A stretch of DNA of 64,000 nt from Isoetes taiwanensis (GCA_021234155.1 JAJEKV010000508.1:100729-164728); one strand, 5' to 3'; shown: positions 1-12,039, numbered from the stretch's first letter. The notes: generated by a model from the letters alone, not told the origin. Numbers and translations: made by a program.

Positions 1-72
1 ATGGTTTAATGCATTAAATCTTCTTTTTGGCTCTTGCGCCAAGAACAAAATTGGAAGAGTTGAACCACAGGA

Positions 73-143
73 TGCATTGGCCGAGAATCGAACTCGGTCT
101 CAGAACATGCAGTGGTACTATTCTACCACTAGACCACCAATGC
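73..143 (-). pseudogene. tRNA-Gly copy, unit 1, anticodon arm scrambled
   Basis: Acceptor stem, D arm and T arm match the array consensus and the length is right (71 nt). The anticodon stem-loop is replaced by unrelated bases, so no GCC anticodon can be read. Confidence 0.8.
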
Positions 144-548
144 ACAAGTAATACAAATGAATACCTTCTTAATTAACAAGCACATACAACGAACTCAATC
201 AAATGCATCTCATAATCCAGTTCTCAAAAAAATATTGTGGTCGTACAATAAGGTGCAGGAATGGTTGTTCTTCTAATAAGTCCAAACAAATGATTATGCC
301 AAGGCATAAAGCGACAAGATTTGCTCAATCACCATGTTTTTCCATGCTTGAACCTGATATCATAAAAAATTGAAAGAATTAACATGTGAATGAGTAACAA
401 TGTCGAGCATTGGTGTGCCACTAATGGGGGCTATGCATAGACCCTAGAATTGGAAGAGTGCGTAGGGAATCTGAATGACAAACTCTAAATATTAATCGAA
501 TGGACGTATGTGATAGGGACTATAAAACAATATGAACAAGCTCCTACA

Positions 549-630
549 CGTGGATGATAGGATTCGAACCTATGCGAGCAAAGCCCACATGATTTCTAAT
601 CATGCCCAATAACCACTTTGGCACATCCAC
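549..630 (-). tRNA. tRNA-Ser-AGA: tRNA-Ser(AGA), unit 1
   Basis: Full 82-nt cloverleaf with GTGGATG/CATCCAC acceptor stem, TTAGAAA anticodon loop, long variable arm and a normal GGTTCGAATCC B box. The 3' flank lacks the T5 run close to the gene; a T4 lies about 30 nt downstream. Confidence 0.88.
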
Positions 631-868
631 GACGGCATGTGGAATACTTCCGATTCTTCTTAGATCATTGAGATATTTAGGAGGATAGGATTTGGCTAGT
701 CATTTATTCTCTCTCATTGTGATGTTTGATGGTTGGATCTCATTTCTCACACTATGGTGCAATCGATTGCTCAGTTATCCTTATGTCATTATCAACATGG
801 TTTAATGCATTAAATCTTCTTTTTGGCTCTTGCACCAAGAACAAAATTGGAAGAGTTGAACCACAGGA

Positions 869-939
869 TGCATTGGCCGAGAATCGAACTCGGGTCTGTA
901 CCGTAGCAGGGTACTATTCTACCACTAGACCACCAATGC
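869..939 (-). tRNA. tRNA-Gly body with anticodon GCT, unit 2
   Basis: All stems match the consensus tRNA-Gly, but the anticodon loop reads CTGCTAC instead of CTGCCAC, giving GCT, which pairs with serine AGY codons. Glycyl-tRNA synthetase normally needs C35 and C36, so charging with glycine is doubtful. It may be a simple point mutation or a base error. Confidence 0.75.
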
Positions 940-1354
940 ACAAGTAATACAAATGAATACCTTTTTAATTAACAAGCACATACAACCAAGTCAATTAAAT
1001 GCATCTTATAATCCAGTTCGCAAAAAAATATCGTGGTCGTACAATAAGGTGTAGGAATGGTTGTTCTTCTAATAAGTCCAAACAAATGATTATGCCAAGG
1101 CATAAAGCGACAAGATTTGCTCAATCACCGTGTTTTTCCATGCTTGAACTTGATATCATAAAAAATTGAAAGAATTAACATGTGAATGAGTAACAATGTC
1201 GAGCATTGGTGTTCCATTAATGGGGGCTATGCATAAACTCTAGAATATTGCGTCAGTGGAAGAGTGCGTGGGGAATATGAATGACAAACTCTAAATATTA
1301 ATCGAATGGACATATGTGATAGGGACTATAAAATAATATGAAAAAGCTCCTACA

Positions 1355-1434
1355 CGGATGATAGGATTCAAACCTATCGAAAGCAAAGCCCACATGATTT
1401 CTAGTCATGCCCAATAACCACTCCGCACATCCAC
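1355..1434 (-). pseudogene. tRNA-Ser copy, unit 2, degenerate
   Basis: About 80 nt. Bases are missing from the 3' acceptor strand, the T loop and the D arm. The anticodon arm with AGA is intact. Confidence 0.75.
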
Positions 1435-1691
1435 AACGGCATGTGGAATACTTCATTTCTTCTTAGATCATTGAAATATTTAGGAGGATAGGATTTGGCT
1501 AGTCATTTGTTTCTCTCATTGTGATGTTTGATGGTTGGAAGAGCAAGATTAGCTTCGATCTCATTTCTCACACTATCTTTGCAATCGATTGCCTCAGTTA
1601 TCCTTATGTCATTATCGGCATGGTTTAATGCATTAAATCTTCTTTTTGGCTCTTGCGCCAAGAACAAAATTGGAAGAGTTGAACCACGGGA

Positions 1692-1763
1692 TGCATTGAC
1701 CGAGAATTGAACTCAGTAAATGACTGTGGCGGGGGTACTATTCTACCACTAGACCACCAATGC
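1692..1763 (-). pseudogene. tRNA-Gly copy, unit 3, degenerate
   Basis: 72 nt. The B box and the T stem are altered, and the anticodon stem no longer pairs although a GCC triplet survives in the loop region. Confidence 0.75.
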
Positions 1764-2144
1764 ACAAGTAATACAAATGAATACCTTCTTAATTAACAAG
1801 CACATACAACGAACTCAATCAAATGCATCTCATAATGCAGTTCTCAAAAAAATATCGTGGTCGTACAATAAGGTGCAGGAATGGTTGTTCTTCTAATAAG
1901 TCCAAACAAATGATTATGCCAAGGCATAAAGCGACAAGATTTGCTCAATCACCGTGTTTTTCCATGCTTGAACTTGATATCATAAAAAATTGAAAGAATT
2001 AACATGTGAATGAGTAACAATGTCGAGCATTAGAATATTGCGTCAGTGGAAGAGTGCGTGGGGAATATGAATGACAAACTCTAAATATTAATCGAATGGA
2101 CATATGTGATAGGGACTATAAAATAATATGAAAAAACTCCTACA

Positions 2145-2226
2145 CGTGGATGATAGGATTCGAACCTATGCGAGCAAAGCCCACATGATTTCTAGTCATG
2201 CCCAATAACCACTCTGGCACATCCAC
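2145..2226 (-). tRNA. tRNA-Ser-AGA: tRNA-Ser(AGA), unit 3
   Basis: Consensus in all arms, with loop CTAGAAA and an intact B box. A T6 run lies about 10 nt past the 3' end and should stop Pol III. Confidence 0.9.
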
Positions 2227-2483
2227 AACGGCATGCGAAATACTTCTGTTTCTTCTTAGATCATTGAAATATTTAGGAGGATAGGATTTGGCTAGTCATT
2301 TGTTCTCTCCCATTGTGATGTTTGATGGTTGGAAGAGCAAGATTAGCTTTGATCTCATTTCTCACACTATGGTGCAATCGATTGCTCAGTTATCCTTATG
2401 TCATTATCAGCATGGTTTAATGCATTAAATCTTCTTTTTGGCTCTTGCGCCAAGAACAAAATTGGAAGAGTTGAACCACAGGA

Positions 2484-2554
2484 TGCATTGGCCGAGAATC
2501 GAACTCGGGTCTATACCGTGGCAAGGTACTATTCTACCACTAGACCACCAATGC
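2484..2554 (-). tRNA. tRNA-Gly-GCC: tRNA-Gly(GCC), unit 4
   Basis: Complete 71-nt cloverleaf with loop TTGCCAC and one G-U pair at the top of the anticodon stem. B box and acceptor stem are consensus. Confidence 0.9.
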
Positions 2555-2973
2555 ACAAGTAATGCAAATGAATACCTTCTTAATTAACAAGCACATACAA
2601 CGAAGTCAATCAAATGCATCTCATAATCCAGTTCTCAAAAAAAAATATCGTGGGTCGTACAAATAAGGTGCAGGAATGGTTGTTCTTCTAATAAGTCCAA
2701 ACAAATGATTATGCCAAGGCATAAAGCGACAAGATTTGCTCAATCACCGTGTTTTTCCATGCTTGAACTTGATATCATAAAAAATTGAAAGAATTAACAT
2801 GTGAATGAGTAACAATGTCGAGCATTGGTGTGCCATTAATGGGGGCTATGCATAAACTCTAGAATATTCGTCGATTGGAAGAGTGCGTGGGGAATATGAA
2901 TGACAAACTCTAAATATTAATCGAATGGACATATGTGATAGGGACTATAAAATAATATGAAAAAGCTCCTACA

Positions 2974-3055
2974 CGTGGATGATAGGATTCAAACCTATGC
3001 GAGCAAAGCCCACATGATTTCTAGTCATGCCCAATAACCACTCTGGCACATCCAC
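2974..3055 (-). tRNA. tRNA-Ser-AGA: tRNA-Ser(AGA), unit 4, weakened B box
   Basis: Complete 82-nt body with AGA anticodon. One C-to-T change turns the B box into GGTTTGAATCC, which may weaken TFIIIC binding. A T5 terminator is present. Confidence 0.82.
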
Positions 3056-3316
3056 AACGGCATGTGGAATACTTCCATTTCTTCTTAGATCATTGAAATA
3101 TTTAGGAGGATAGGATTTGGCTAGTCATTTGTTCTCTCTCATTGTGATGTTTGATGGTTGGAAGAGCAAGATTAGCTTCGATCTCATTTCTCACACTATG
3201 GTGCAATCGATTGCTCAGTTATCCTTATGTCATTATTATCAACATGATTTAATGCATTAAATCTTTTTTTTGGCTCTTGCGCCAAGAACAAAATTGGAAG
3301 AGTTGAACTCACAGGA

Positions 3317-3389
3317 TGCATTGGCGAGAATCGAACTTCGGGTGTGTACCATGGCAGGGGGTACTATTCTACCATTAGACCACCAATGC
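3317..3389 (-). pseudogene. tRNA-Gly copy, unit 5, degenerate
   Basis: 73 nt. Extra bases enlarge the anticodon loop (GCC still present), the T stem is out of register, and the D loop has a changed base. Confidence 0.75.
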
Positions 3390-3896
3390 ACAAGTAATAC
3401 AAATGAATACCTTCTTAATTAACAAGCACATACAACCAACTCAATCAAATGTATCTCATAATCCAGTTCTCAAAAAAATAACGTGGTCGTACACTCTTCT
3501 TACAATTAAGTATGGCGCGGAATAGTATGGCGCTCAACCTAGGCATCGGCTGACTCAAGGAAAATTACGGGGGAGATCAGTGGCGAAAAACACAGTCCGT
3601 TTCTTTGTTTGGGCCGTTGGCGATTAGGCCGTTGTAATTTACATCGATTGAAAAACATAGTGTTAACCCGGTTTCAATGTGTAACTTTAATTGTAAGCGC
3701 ATAACGGACAAACAGAACTGGGAACAAACTCATGGCAAAAAAAAAAAACCAGGACAAAATGGCGAAAGAGGATTCTTGGCTGATCTTTGGAGGTACCCTC
3801 GAGGAAAGCCGGATTTGCTCAAACTTGTTCTAAATAGTTAACATTTGACTTGAAAAAAAGTGACAACCGGAGTTGAAAGCATTAAGAGAAGAGCAA

Positions 3897-4544
3897 ATGG
3901 TCATGGCTGCAGATTTGAAGGCTTCTAGAGATGAGACAAAGGCCATTGCAGCAGACTTGAAGGCATCCAGGGAAGAAGTAAAGGCAGCACATGAAGAAAT
4001 TAATAAGCTCAAAAAGGGCATTGATGAACTAGAAGAGAAAATTGAGGAATTACAAGATAACCAAGGGCTGAGGCAGGGCTTTGGCATTCCTCCTATGACA
4101 GATCAGTTGGTAGCACAAATCACGTCTTCAATTGGAAGCCAATTATCAGAACAGGAGGATAAAGCTTTAAGATCCAAAAATATACTAGTAGTGGGTCTCA
4201 AAGAGGAAGAAGGAGAAAATATTTCAGAAATAGTAGATGATCTTTTCCAGAACATTATGCATCTTGCCAATCCTGGACACATTCATTGTAGAAGAATCGG
4301 TAAGAGAATTGATGGCAGATCAAGACCAATCTTGCTGAAATTTGGGAATGTAGAAGCAAGAACACGTGTTATGCAACACAGAAGTCATCTCAAAGGTCAT
4401 AAAATATGGCTTAATGATGATCTTACTCTGCAGCAACAGAAAGAACGCAAAATGCTGTTAGAAGAGGTACGAAAATTGAAAGAGGAAGGTAAAAATGCTT
4501 ATATTGTGAATAATAAGTTGGTGATTAGACACCGGGATACATAG
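3897..4544 (+). pseudogene. LINE ORF1-like coiled-coil protein
   Basis: An open frame of about 215 codons starting from the first ATG at 3897; the frame is open slightly further upstream but without an ATG. Residues 1-60 form an obvious coiled coil with two repeats of the type AADLKASR, followed by EELEEKIEELQ-like heptads. The C-terminal half has the pattern RPILLKF...VMQHRSHLKGHKIWLNDDLT, resembling the nucleic-acid-binding C-terminal domain of L1-type ORF1 proteins (inference from pattern only). It probably bound the LINE RNA. This is the best preserved frame of the element, but the rest is broken, so no current function is implied. Confidence 0.7.
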
Positions 4545-4556
4545 GGATGTGAGGCC

Positions 4557-5792
4557 CTCCGCTTTCTAGTTTGGAATGTACATGGCTTGGCGAGAAATCT
4601 GATGTAAGCAACTTGCAGATGTTTTCTGAACATGATGTGCTTGCTTTCATAGAAACCTGGGAACATGAAACCAATAGAGTTTTGGATATACCAGGATTTG
4701 TTTTGCTAGATTCAGTATGGAACGTCCAAGGTAGCAGTAGACGAGGTTGGGGCGGTATTGCATGCTATATTCGAAAGAATATCAGTAATTCAGTCACACT
4801 GGTAAGCAAAGATAAATTCTCTCAGTATATCTGGCTGAAAATATGTTCAGGTATGACTGTGATTTACATAGCTATTGTATATTTTGCTCCTTTAGATCCA
4901 TATCCGGCATCTATATATGGGACTAATGAATTGAGTGCAGAAGATCCTCTTATGTATCTTGCAGAAGACATATCAAAATATAGACAAAATGGAAAGGTGT
5001 TTATAACTGGAGACTTGAATGGAAGAATTGGCAGTAGACAAGCATCATTGCTTTCAAATGAAGGAAACATTTTATGGTTGAATGAACATTCAGATGGCAT
5101 GCTCTGTTGGCCACGCCAGTCGCCAGATACTGTAAAGAATAAGATGGGTGCACATGTTCTTGCTTTATGTGAATCCTTTAACTTTATTGTTTTCAATGGT
5201 CTTACTTGAGATTTCGGGCACAAACTGTTTTACTTGTACCCAACCTAATGGACGTAGTACTATTGATCTTCTGCTTGGAGATCCAGAGGCGATTGGGTAT
5301 GTAACAGATTTCACATTTCTAGAGAGAAATCCAGATTCGGATCATATTCCTTTTATGTTTCACTTGAATGCTAATGTGAAATGCACAGCTGCTTTATCTC
5401 CTCCCCCAAAAGTAAAACTTGTATATAAATTGGCAGATAAATATGGAAATGCATTGGCACCCAAACTAGAGGAGATACATTTACAGAAATCCTTGGAAGA
5501 GAAAAGCAGCAGATTGATAAGTGCCATAGTCAGTACAGCTGGGGATGTCTTTGGCTACATCCCTACTAGGAGAAGAAGCCATAATAAATGGTTTGACGTG
5601 GATTGCCTTAAGGCAAAAAAGGAGTGCATGAAATCCATAGATCCGCTGGTTTATAAACAATATAAGAATTTGGTCAAGCATAAAAAGAGAGATTGGAACC
5701 GCAAGCACCAGGAAAAAATGATGCAAGAAGTGGATAGGGATCCAAAACGTTTTGGCGCAGGTCATCTAATAGGGCCGAAGTTGGTGATATAA
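4557..5792 (+). pseudogene. LINE apurinic/apyrimidinic-type endonuclease domain, frameshifted
   Basis: The domain start WNVHGLARN is at 4570-4600 in one frame; the rest continues in another (4571-5209), then a third (5148-5792). Catalytic signatures still legible are the ET after VLAFI, GDLNGRIG near 5010-5035, and SDHIPF near 5340, the standard exonuclease-endonuclease-phosphatase set. In a live element this nicks the target DNA to prime reverse transcription. At least two frameshifts break it. The region after SDHIPF is the linker to the reverse transcriptase. Confidence 0.85.
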
Positions 5793-5993
5793 CAAAAATG
5801 ATCTTCTTTCCTTGGTTTTGAGTTATATATACGATGAATCTGGGTAGTCTTGATTGTGCGGGAGAAGCTATACCCATATTCAGATTTGAAGATGTACAAA
5901 TAGCCCTTAAAAAATGAAAAAAAGCACATGTGATTCACGAGGGGTATATCAATTGAGCTTTTTAAATGGGGAGGAGAGGAGCTCTATAGCCTT

Positions 5994-6972
5994 TTGGCAG
6001 ATTTATGTAATGAAGCACTTTTGAGAGGGTATTTTCCTACAGAATGGTGTCTAAATAGAGTTGTTCCGGTGCACAAGGCTGGTGATAAAGACGATATAAG
6101 AAACTATAGAACCATTCTTGTGAGTAATACATTTGCTAAACTTTTTGCCTCAATGCTTGAGCATAAGATTTCTTGCTGGGCAGACGAGCAGAATGTAAGA
6201 TCACCAGGGCAAGCAGGGTTTCGTATGAATCACTCTACTTTGGACCATTTAGTCACACTGAGAGTGATCACGGAAGGAGCGAAGGGTGCAGGCAATAAGA
6301 GGTTTTTGGCATTTATAGATTTAACCAAAGCCTTTGATAGAGTGAATCGTACAGATCTTGCTGAAAGACTTGAGTGGTTGCAAGTTCCTATAGAATTGAG
6401 AAAAGCAGTTGCATGTCTTTATAATAAAGTTCTGGTTGAGCTCTCTTTTCCTTTCTCAGGATCTGATCAAATAAAAAACACAATTGGAGTTAAACAGGGC
6501 TGCCCCTGCTCTCCTACTCTTTTTGGGCTACTCATTGATGAACTTGAATGTTGGATGACGAGGTTAGGTGGTTTGGGAGCAAGGCTTGGCAAGTATGTCT
6601 TTGCAATTGCTAATGTTTTGCGAGGCGATATAGTGTTGATATCTAGGGATCTTGGGAGACTCTGAGACACACCTAGACGTGCTTGAATCCTTTTGCACAT
6701 TGAAGCATATGCAGATTAATGTAAACAAGTCGAAAATCATGGTTTTTGGTGGCAAAGATTGCACTACATTTACAGTGGGTGGTATCCCCTTACAAAAGGT
6801 AACAGAATATAAATATCTTGGAATTGATATGACATGCAATTACAGGTGGACAAGGGCTGCCCAAAAACGTGCTTCAGGAGGATTGCGGGCCTTTTATAGT
6901 ATGATACATCAATGCAGGCTCAATAATTTTGAACATTGGAAATTAAGAAGATTGCTTTTGGAGTTCAAGTGA
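5994..6972 (+). pseudogene. LINE reverse transcriptase domain, catalytic motif lost
   Basis: Motifs in order: NYRTILVSNTFAKLF (motif 0/1), GFRMNHSTLDHL, FIDLTKAFDRV (motif A), GVKQGCPCSPTLFGLLIDEL (motif B). The expected YADD box before IVLIS is replaced by LRGD around 6620-6640, so the two catalytic aspartates of motif C are not both present. The frame then shifts; the thumb-side motif YKYLGI is at about 6808-6825. A further shift follows at about 6965, after which a segment reading KPIILYGSPVWG continues in another frame. Non-functional. Confidence 0.9.
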
Positions 6973-7159
6973 AACCAATCATCTTGTATGGTAGCCCGGT
7001 TTGGGGGCTGGATTATCCGGAAATCTTTGGAATGCTATTGAAAATGTGCGAGAAACGTTTTTTATTAGTGAGCTTGGTGCAAAGCCACAAACACCTTATT
7101 GCATGATGTTAGTGGAGGCGGGTATCTTTGCCCTTAGAGGTTGAAGCATTGTGCGTAAG

Positions 7160-7720
7160 CGATGGCGTATGTTACTTGCGGGGTTATGGCAATGGATGAG
7201 GAAAGATTTCCTCGCCTAGCCCTTGAACAATCTAAAGAAAAAGGTTGGTATTGTGAAGTGAAAAAAAAATGGTGTGCTAAATGGCTTGGACAAGAAAAGC
7301 GGCGGCGTCACACAAATTTAAGGAAGTTTATATGGAGGTTAAGGCATATGTGGTAAAGGAAATGTGGAGGCTCGAACGACACAAGGATGTTAAGAAAAGG
7401 TTCTATCTTGATGACATCAATAATTTGGACACATATGAAGAACAAGATTATCGCTTTCTAATATCGCGTGAGAAAAAACGCATATTGATTTCTCAATTGC
7501 GGTTATCATCACACCATTTACACATTGAAGCGGTGGGTGGAATGGTACACCTCGTAATGAGAGATTTTGTTTAGGATGTCTAGACCTTGAAATTGAAGCA
7601 GAGAAGCATGTTTTTTGGAATGTTCAACATCACGAGAACATCGAGAGATAGATATGGTATCTGAGGTCGGACTTTAAGAGAACTATTAGATATGCGACCC
7701 ATAGATTGAGTACATATCTT
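7160..7720 (+). pseudogene. LINE C-terminal region with Cys/His knuckle
   Basis: Frames read LISQLRLSSHHLHIEA near 7485-7530, followed after a frameshift by FCLGCLDLEIEAEKHVF, the C-x2-C...H pattern typical of the end of many LINE polyproteins. From about 7720 to 7910 there is only 3' untranslated sequence and the short-repeat tail. Confidence 0.7.
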
Positions 7721-7910
7721 AGGGATGTTTGGATGGAGCGTCTGGATATCATAAGCTTGTTTAACCTCATGGAAGATTTTTGATATTTGGTAAGCTTGGA
7801 TTGAGTGCCTATATATATATTCCATGATTGTATTTTGTATGTATCGGTTTTGCCATAGAGGCCGGGGGCCTAAAATGGCTTGATCAATTAAATTAAATTA
7901 AATTAAATTA

Positions 7911-8489
7911 AATAAGGTGTAGAAATGGTTGTTCTTCTAATAAGTCCAAACAAATGATTATGCCAAGGCATAAAGCGAGAAGATTTGCTCAATCACAGTG
8001 TTTTTCCATGCTTGAACTTGATATTATAAAAAATTGAAAGAATTGACATGTGAATGAGTAACAATGTCGAGGCATTGGTGTGCCACTAATGGGGGCTATG
8101 CATAAACTCTAGAATATTGCGTCGGTGGAAAGTCGTGGGGAATATGAATGACAAACTCTAAATATTAATCGAATGGGCGTATATGATAGGGACTATAAAA
8201 TAATATGAAAAAGCTCCTACACATGGATGATAGGATTGAACCTCTGAGAGCAAAGCCCACATGATTTCTAGTCATGCCCAATAACCACTCTGGCACATCC
8301 ACAGCGGCATGTGGAATATACATTTCTTCTTAGATCATTGAAATATTTAGGAAAATAGGATTTGGCTAGTCATTTGTTCTCTCTCATTGAGATGTTTGAT
8401 GGTTGGAAGAGCAAAGATTAGCCCGATCTCGTTTCTCACACTATGGTGCAATCGATTGCTCGGTTATCCTTATGTCATTATTATCAACA
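7911..8489 (-). repeat. tRNA array block, unit 5 continued
   Basis: Spacer sequence resumes directly after the LINE tail and runs through Ser 5 to the Helitron J junction at 8489|8490. Nothing else is seen. Confidence 0.9.
8222..8302 (-). pseudogene. tRNA-Ser copy, unit 5, degenerate
   Basis: 81 nt. Bases are lost in the T loop, and the variable-arm side and one acceptor base are changed; the AGA anticodon arm remains. Confidence 0.75.
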
Positions 8490-8589
8490 CTAGAAAGGGC
8501 CGGCCTGGCCGAAACCTCCTTTCCTGCGGCTCGGCCGGCCTCTAAAACCTACCGCCTCATTTTGGGCCACCCATGTGCCCTATCCCCTA

Positions 8590-9304
8590 TCTCTTCCCTC
8601 TTTTCTCTCTCCTCTCTCCTCTCTCTTCCCTCATCTCCCTTTCTCTCTCTCTCTCTTCTCTTCTCTCTATCCCCTCTCCCCGTGTCTCTCTTCTCTCTCC
8701 TCTCTCTTCTTTCTATCTTCTCTCTTCTCTCTCTGTCCTCTCTCCTCTCTTTGTCCCTCCTCTGTCTTCTCTTCTCTTTGTCTTTACCCTCTCCCTCTCT
8801 CCCTCTCTCTCTCTCTCCTATCTCTCTCCTCTCTCTCTATTTCTCCCTCTCTCTATCTCCCTCTGTCTCTATTCTCTCTCCTCTCTCTTCTTTGTCTCTC
8901 CTCTCTCCTTGCTCTCTCTCTCCTCTCTCTCTCTCCCCTTTTTTCCTTCTCTCTCTTATCTCTCTCTTCTTTCTCTATTTCTCCCCTCTCTCTCTATCTT
9001 TCTCTCTCTGTTCTCTCTTCCATGTCCCCTTTCCCTCTCTCTTCCCTCTCTTCTCTCTGTCTTCCCTCTCTCCTCTCTCCTCTCTCTTCCCTCTCCCCTC
9101 TCTCCTCTCTCTCCTCTTTCTCTCTCTTTATCTTTCTCTCTCTCTCTCCCTCTCTTCCCTCTCCCCTTTCCGTCTTCTCTCTCGTCTCTCTCTCATCTCT
9201 CTCTATTTCTCCCCTCTCTCTCTATCTTTCTCTCTCTTTTCTGTTCCTCTCTCTCCCTCTTCTCCCTCCTCTCTCTCCTCTCTCTTTATTTCTCCTCCCT
9301 CTCT

Positions 9305-9359
<55 letters not shown>

Positions 9360-9929
9360 ATCTCCCTCTCTCTTTCTTCTCTCTCCTCTCTCTCTCCTCT
9401 CCCTCCCCTCTCCTTCTGTCTCTCTCCTCTCTCCTCTCTTTCTCTCTCCTCGCTCTCCTCTTCTCTCTCTCTCTCTCTCCCCTTTCTCTCTCTTCTATCT
9501 CTCTCTCCTATTTCTCTCCTCTCTTTTTATTTCTCCTCCCTCTCTCCTATCTGTCCCTCTCTCCTCTCTCCTATCTCTCTCTCCCTCTCTCCTTCTCTCT
9601 CTCCTCTCTCTCCCTCTCTCCTCTCTCCTCTCTCCTATCTTTCTCCTCTCTCTTTATTCCCCCTCTCTCCCTATCATTCTCTCTCTCTTCTCTTTCCTCT
9701 CTCTTCTATCTCTCCCCTCTCCTTCTATCTCTCTTCTCTCTCCTCTCTCCTCCTCTCTCTCCCCCTCCTTTCTCTCTCTCCCATCTCTCTCCTCTCTCTA
9801 TCTCTCCCCTATCTCTCTCTTTATTTCCCCCCGTCTCCCTATCATTTTCTCTCTCTTATCTTTCCTCTCTCTTCTATCTCTCCCCTCTTCTTCTACCTCT
9901 CTCCTCCCTCCTCTCTCCTCTCCTCTCTC

Positions 9930-9963
<34 letters not shown>

Positions 9964-11523
9964 TTTCTCTATCTTTCCCCCCTCTCTCCTCTCTCTTCCC
10001 TCTTTCTTCTCTCTCTTCTCTCTCCTCCCTCCTCTCTTTCTCTCTCCTCTCTCTTTGTTTCTCTCTCTCTTCTCTCTCCCCTCTCCCTCTGTCTCTATTC
10101 TCTCTCCCCTCTCCCTCTGTCTCTATTCTCTCTCCTCTCTCTTATTTGTCTCTCCTCTCTCCTTGCTCTCTCTCTCCTCTCTCTTCCATCCTTCTTCTCT
10201 CTCTTCTCTCTCCTCCCATGCTCCCTTCTCTCTCTCTATCTTTCTCTCTCCTCTCTATTTCTCTCTCTCTCTCTCTTCTCTCTTCTCTCCCTCTTCCCTC
10301 TCTCTTCTCTCTCCTCTCTCTCATCTCTCTTCTTTCCCCCTCTCTCCCCTCTCTCTTCCCTCTTCCCTTTCTCTCTTCTCTCCCCTCTCTCTTCCCTCCC
10401 TCTCCTCTCTTCTCTCTCTCTCTCCTCTCTCCTCTTTCTCTCCTCCCTCTCCTCTCTTCTCTCTCTCTCCTCCTCTCTCTCTCTCTCTCTCCTATCTCTC
10501 TCCTCTCTCTCTCCTCCTCTCCTCTCTCTATCTCCTTTCTCCTCTTTCCTATCTCTCTCCTCCCTCTCTCCTATCTCTCTCCTATCTCTCTCCTCCCTCT
10601 CCTCTCTCCTCTCTCCTCTCTCTTCTCTCCTCTCTCTCCTATCTCTCTCCTCTCTCTCTATTTCTCTCCTCTCTCTATCTCCTATCTCTCTCCTCTCTCT
10701 ATCTCCTATTTCTCTCCTCTCTCTCTATTTCTCTCCTCTCTCTCTCCCTTTCTCTCTCTCCTCTCTTCTCTCTGTCTCCTCTCTCCTCTCTCCTCTCTCT
10801 CTCCTATCTTTCTCCTCTCTCTCTATTTCTCCCCTCTCTCTATCTCCCTCTGTCTCTATTCTCTCTCCTCTCTCTTCTTCGTCTTTCCTCTCTCCTTGCT
10901 CTCTCTCCTCTCTCTTCCATCCTTCTTCTCTCTCTTCTCTCTCCTCCCATGCTCCCTTCTCTCTCTCTCTATCTTTCTCTCTCCTCTCTATTTCTCTCTC
11001 TCTCTTCTCTCCCTCTTCCCTCTCTCTTCTCTCTCCTCTCTCTCTCCTCTCTCACTCATCTCTCTTCTTTCCCCTCTCTCTCCCCTCTCTCTTCCCTCTT
11101 CCGTTTCTCTCTTCTCTCTCTCCTCTCTCTTCCCTCCCTCTCCTCTCTTCTCTCTCTCTCCTCTCTCTCTCTCCTCCCTCTCCTCTTCTTCTCTCTCCCT
11201 CTCTCTCTCTCCTCTCTCCTCTCTCTCTCCTATCTCTCTCCTCTCTCTCTTTTTCTCCCTCTCTCTATCTCCTATCTCTCTCCTCTCTCTATCTCCTATT
11301 TCTCTCCTCTCTCTCTATTTCTCCCTCTCTCTCTACCTTTCTCTCTCTTTTCTATTTCTCTCTCTCCTCTCTCCTCTCTCTCTCTCTCTCTCCTCTCTCC
11401 TCTCACCTCTCTCCTCTTTGCTCTCTCTCTCTCTCTCTCCTCTCTCTTCTCTCTCCTCTCTCTTCTCTCTCCCTCCTATCTCTTCTCTCTCTCCTATCTC
11501 TCTCCTATCTCTCTCTCCTATCT

Positions 11524-11581
<58 letters not shown>

Positions 11582-11621
11582 CTCTGCTCTCTCTCCTATC
11601 TCTCTCCTATCCTCTCGTCTT

Positions 11622-11701
<80 letters not shown>

Positions 11702-12039
11702 CTCTCTCTCTCCTCTCTCTCCTATCTCTCTCCTCTCTCGTCTTTCCCCCCCTCTCTCTCTGTCTGTCACACTTCTCCCTCCTCTCTCTTCTTTCTCTCT
11801 CCTCTCTTCTCTCTCTCTCCTCTCTCCTTTCCTTCTCTCTCCTCTCTCTTCTCTCTCTCTCTCTATCTCTCTATCTCTCTCCCCCTCTCTTTTCTCCCTC
11901 CTCTCTCTCTCTTCTCTTTCCTCTCTCCATTTTCTCTTCTCTCTCTCTCTCTCTGTCACACTTCTCCCTTCTCTCTCTTCTTTCTCTCTCCTCTCCTCTC
12001 TCTCTCTCCCTCTCTCCTTTCCTTCTCTCTCCTCTCTCT

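Larger units (their letters stand above)
1..3491 (-). repeat. Tandem tRNA-Gly/tRNA-Ser array, units 1-5
   Basis: Units of about 830 bp repeat head to tail. Each holds a 71-nt tRNA-Gly and an 82-nt tRNA-Ser on the minus strand, with about 260 bp between Ser and the Gly above it and about 420 bp between Gly and the next Ser. The spacers are as well conserved as the genes, so whole units have been duplicated. This block ends at the LINE insertion in the spacer above Gly 5. No protein gene is visible in the spacers. Short open frames here merely read through tRNA and spacer sequence. Confidence 0.93.
3492..7910 (+). mobile_element. Broken non-LTR retrotransposon (LINE) with AP endonuclease and reverse transcriptase
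   Basis: A 4.4-kb insertion in the array spacer above Gly 5; spacer sequence resumes at 7911. In order it carries a coiled-coil ORF1, an apurinic-type endonuclease, a reverse transcriptase and a C-terminal Cys/His region, all on the plus strand and all interrupted by frameshifts and stops. The 3' end is not poly(A) but a short repeat of about five AATTA-type units (7885-7912), a tail style known from RTE, CR1, I and Jockey-type LINEs rather than L1. No clear target-site duplication is visible. The clade needs a tree; L1 is the least likely choice. Confidence 0.9.

Noticed and set aside
549-700. Upstream sequence element of plant snRNA genes near the tRNA-Ser 5' flank (TATTCCACATGCCG)
   Set aside because: Only a partial match to the USE consensus, with wrong spacing to a TATA box; the tRNA has its own internal promoter.
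726-947. Short repeated open frames with WFNALNLLFGSC and similar sequence across the array
   Set aside because: They read through the tRNA-Gly gene and spacer, and repeat only because the unit repeats.
1-3491. CRISPR-like array of regular repeats
   Set aside because: Units are about 830 bp, with conserved spacers and tRNA genes; no short repeats with unique spacers.
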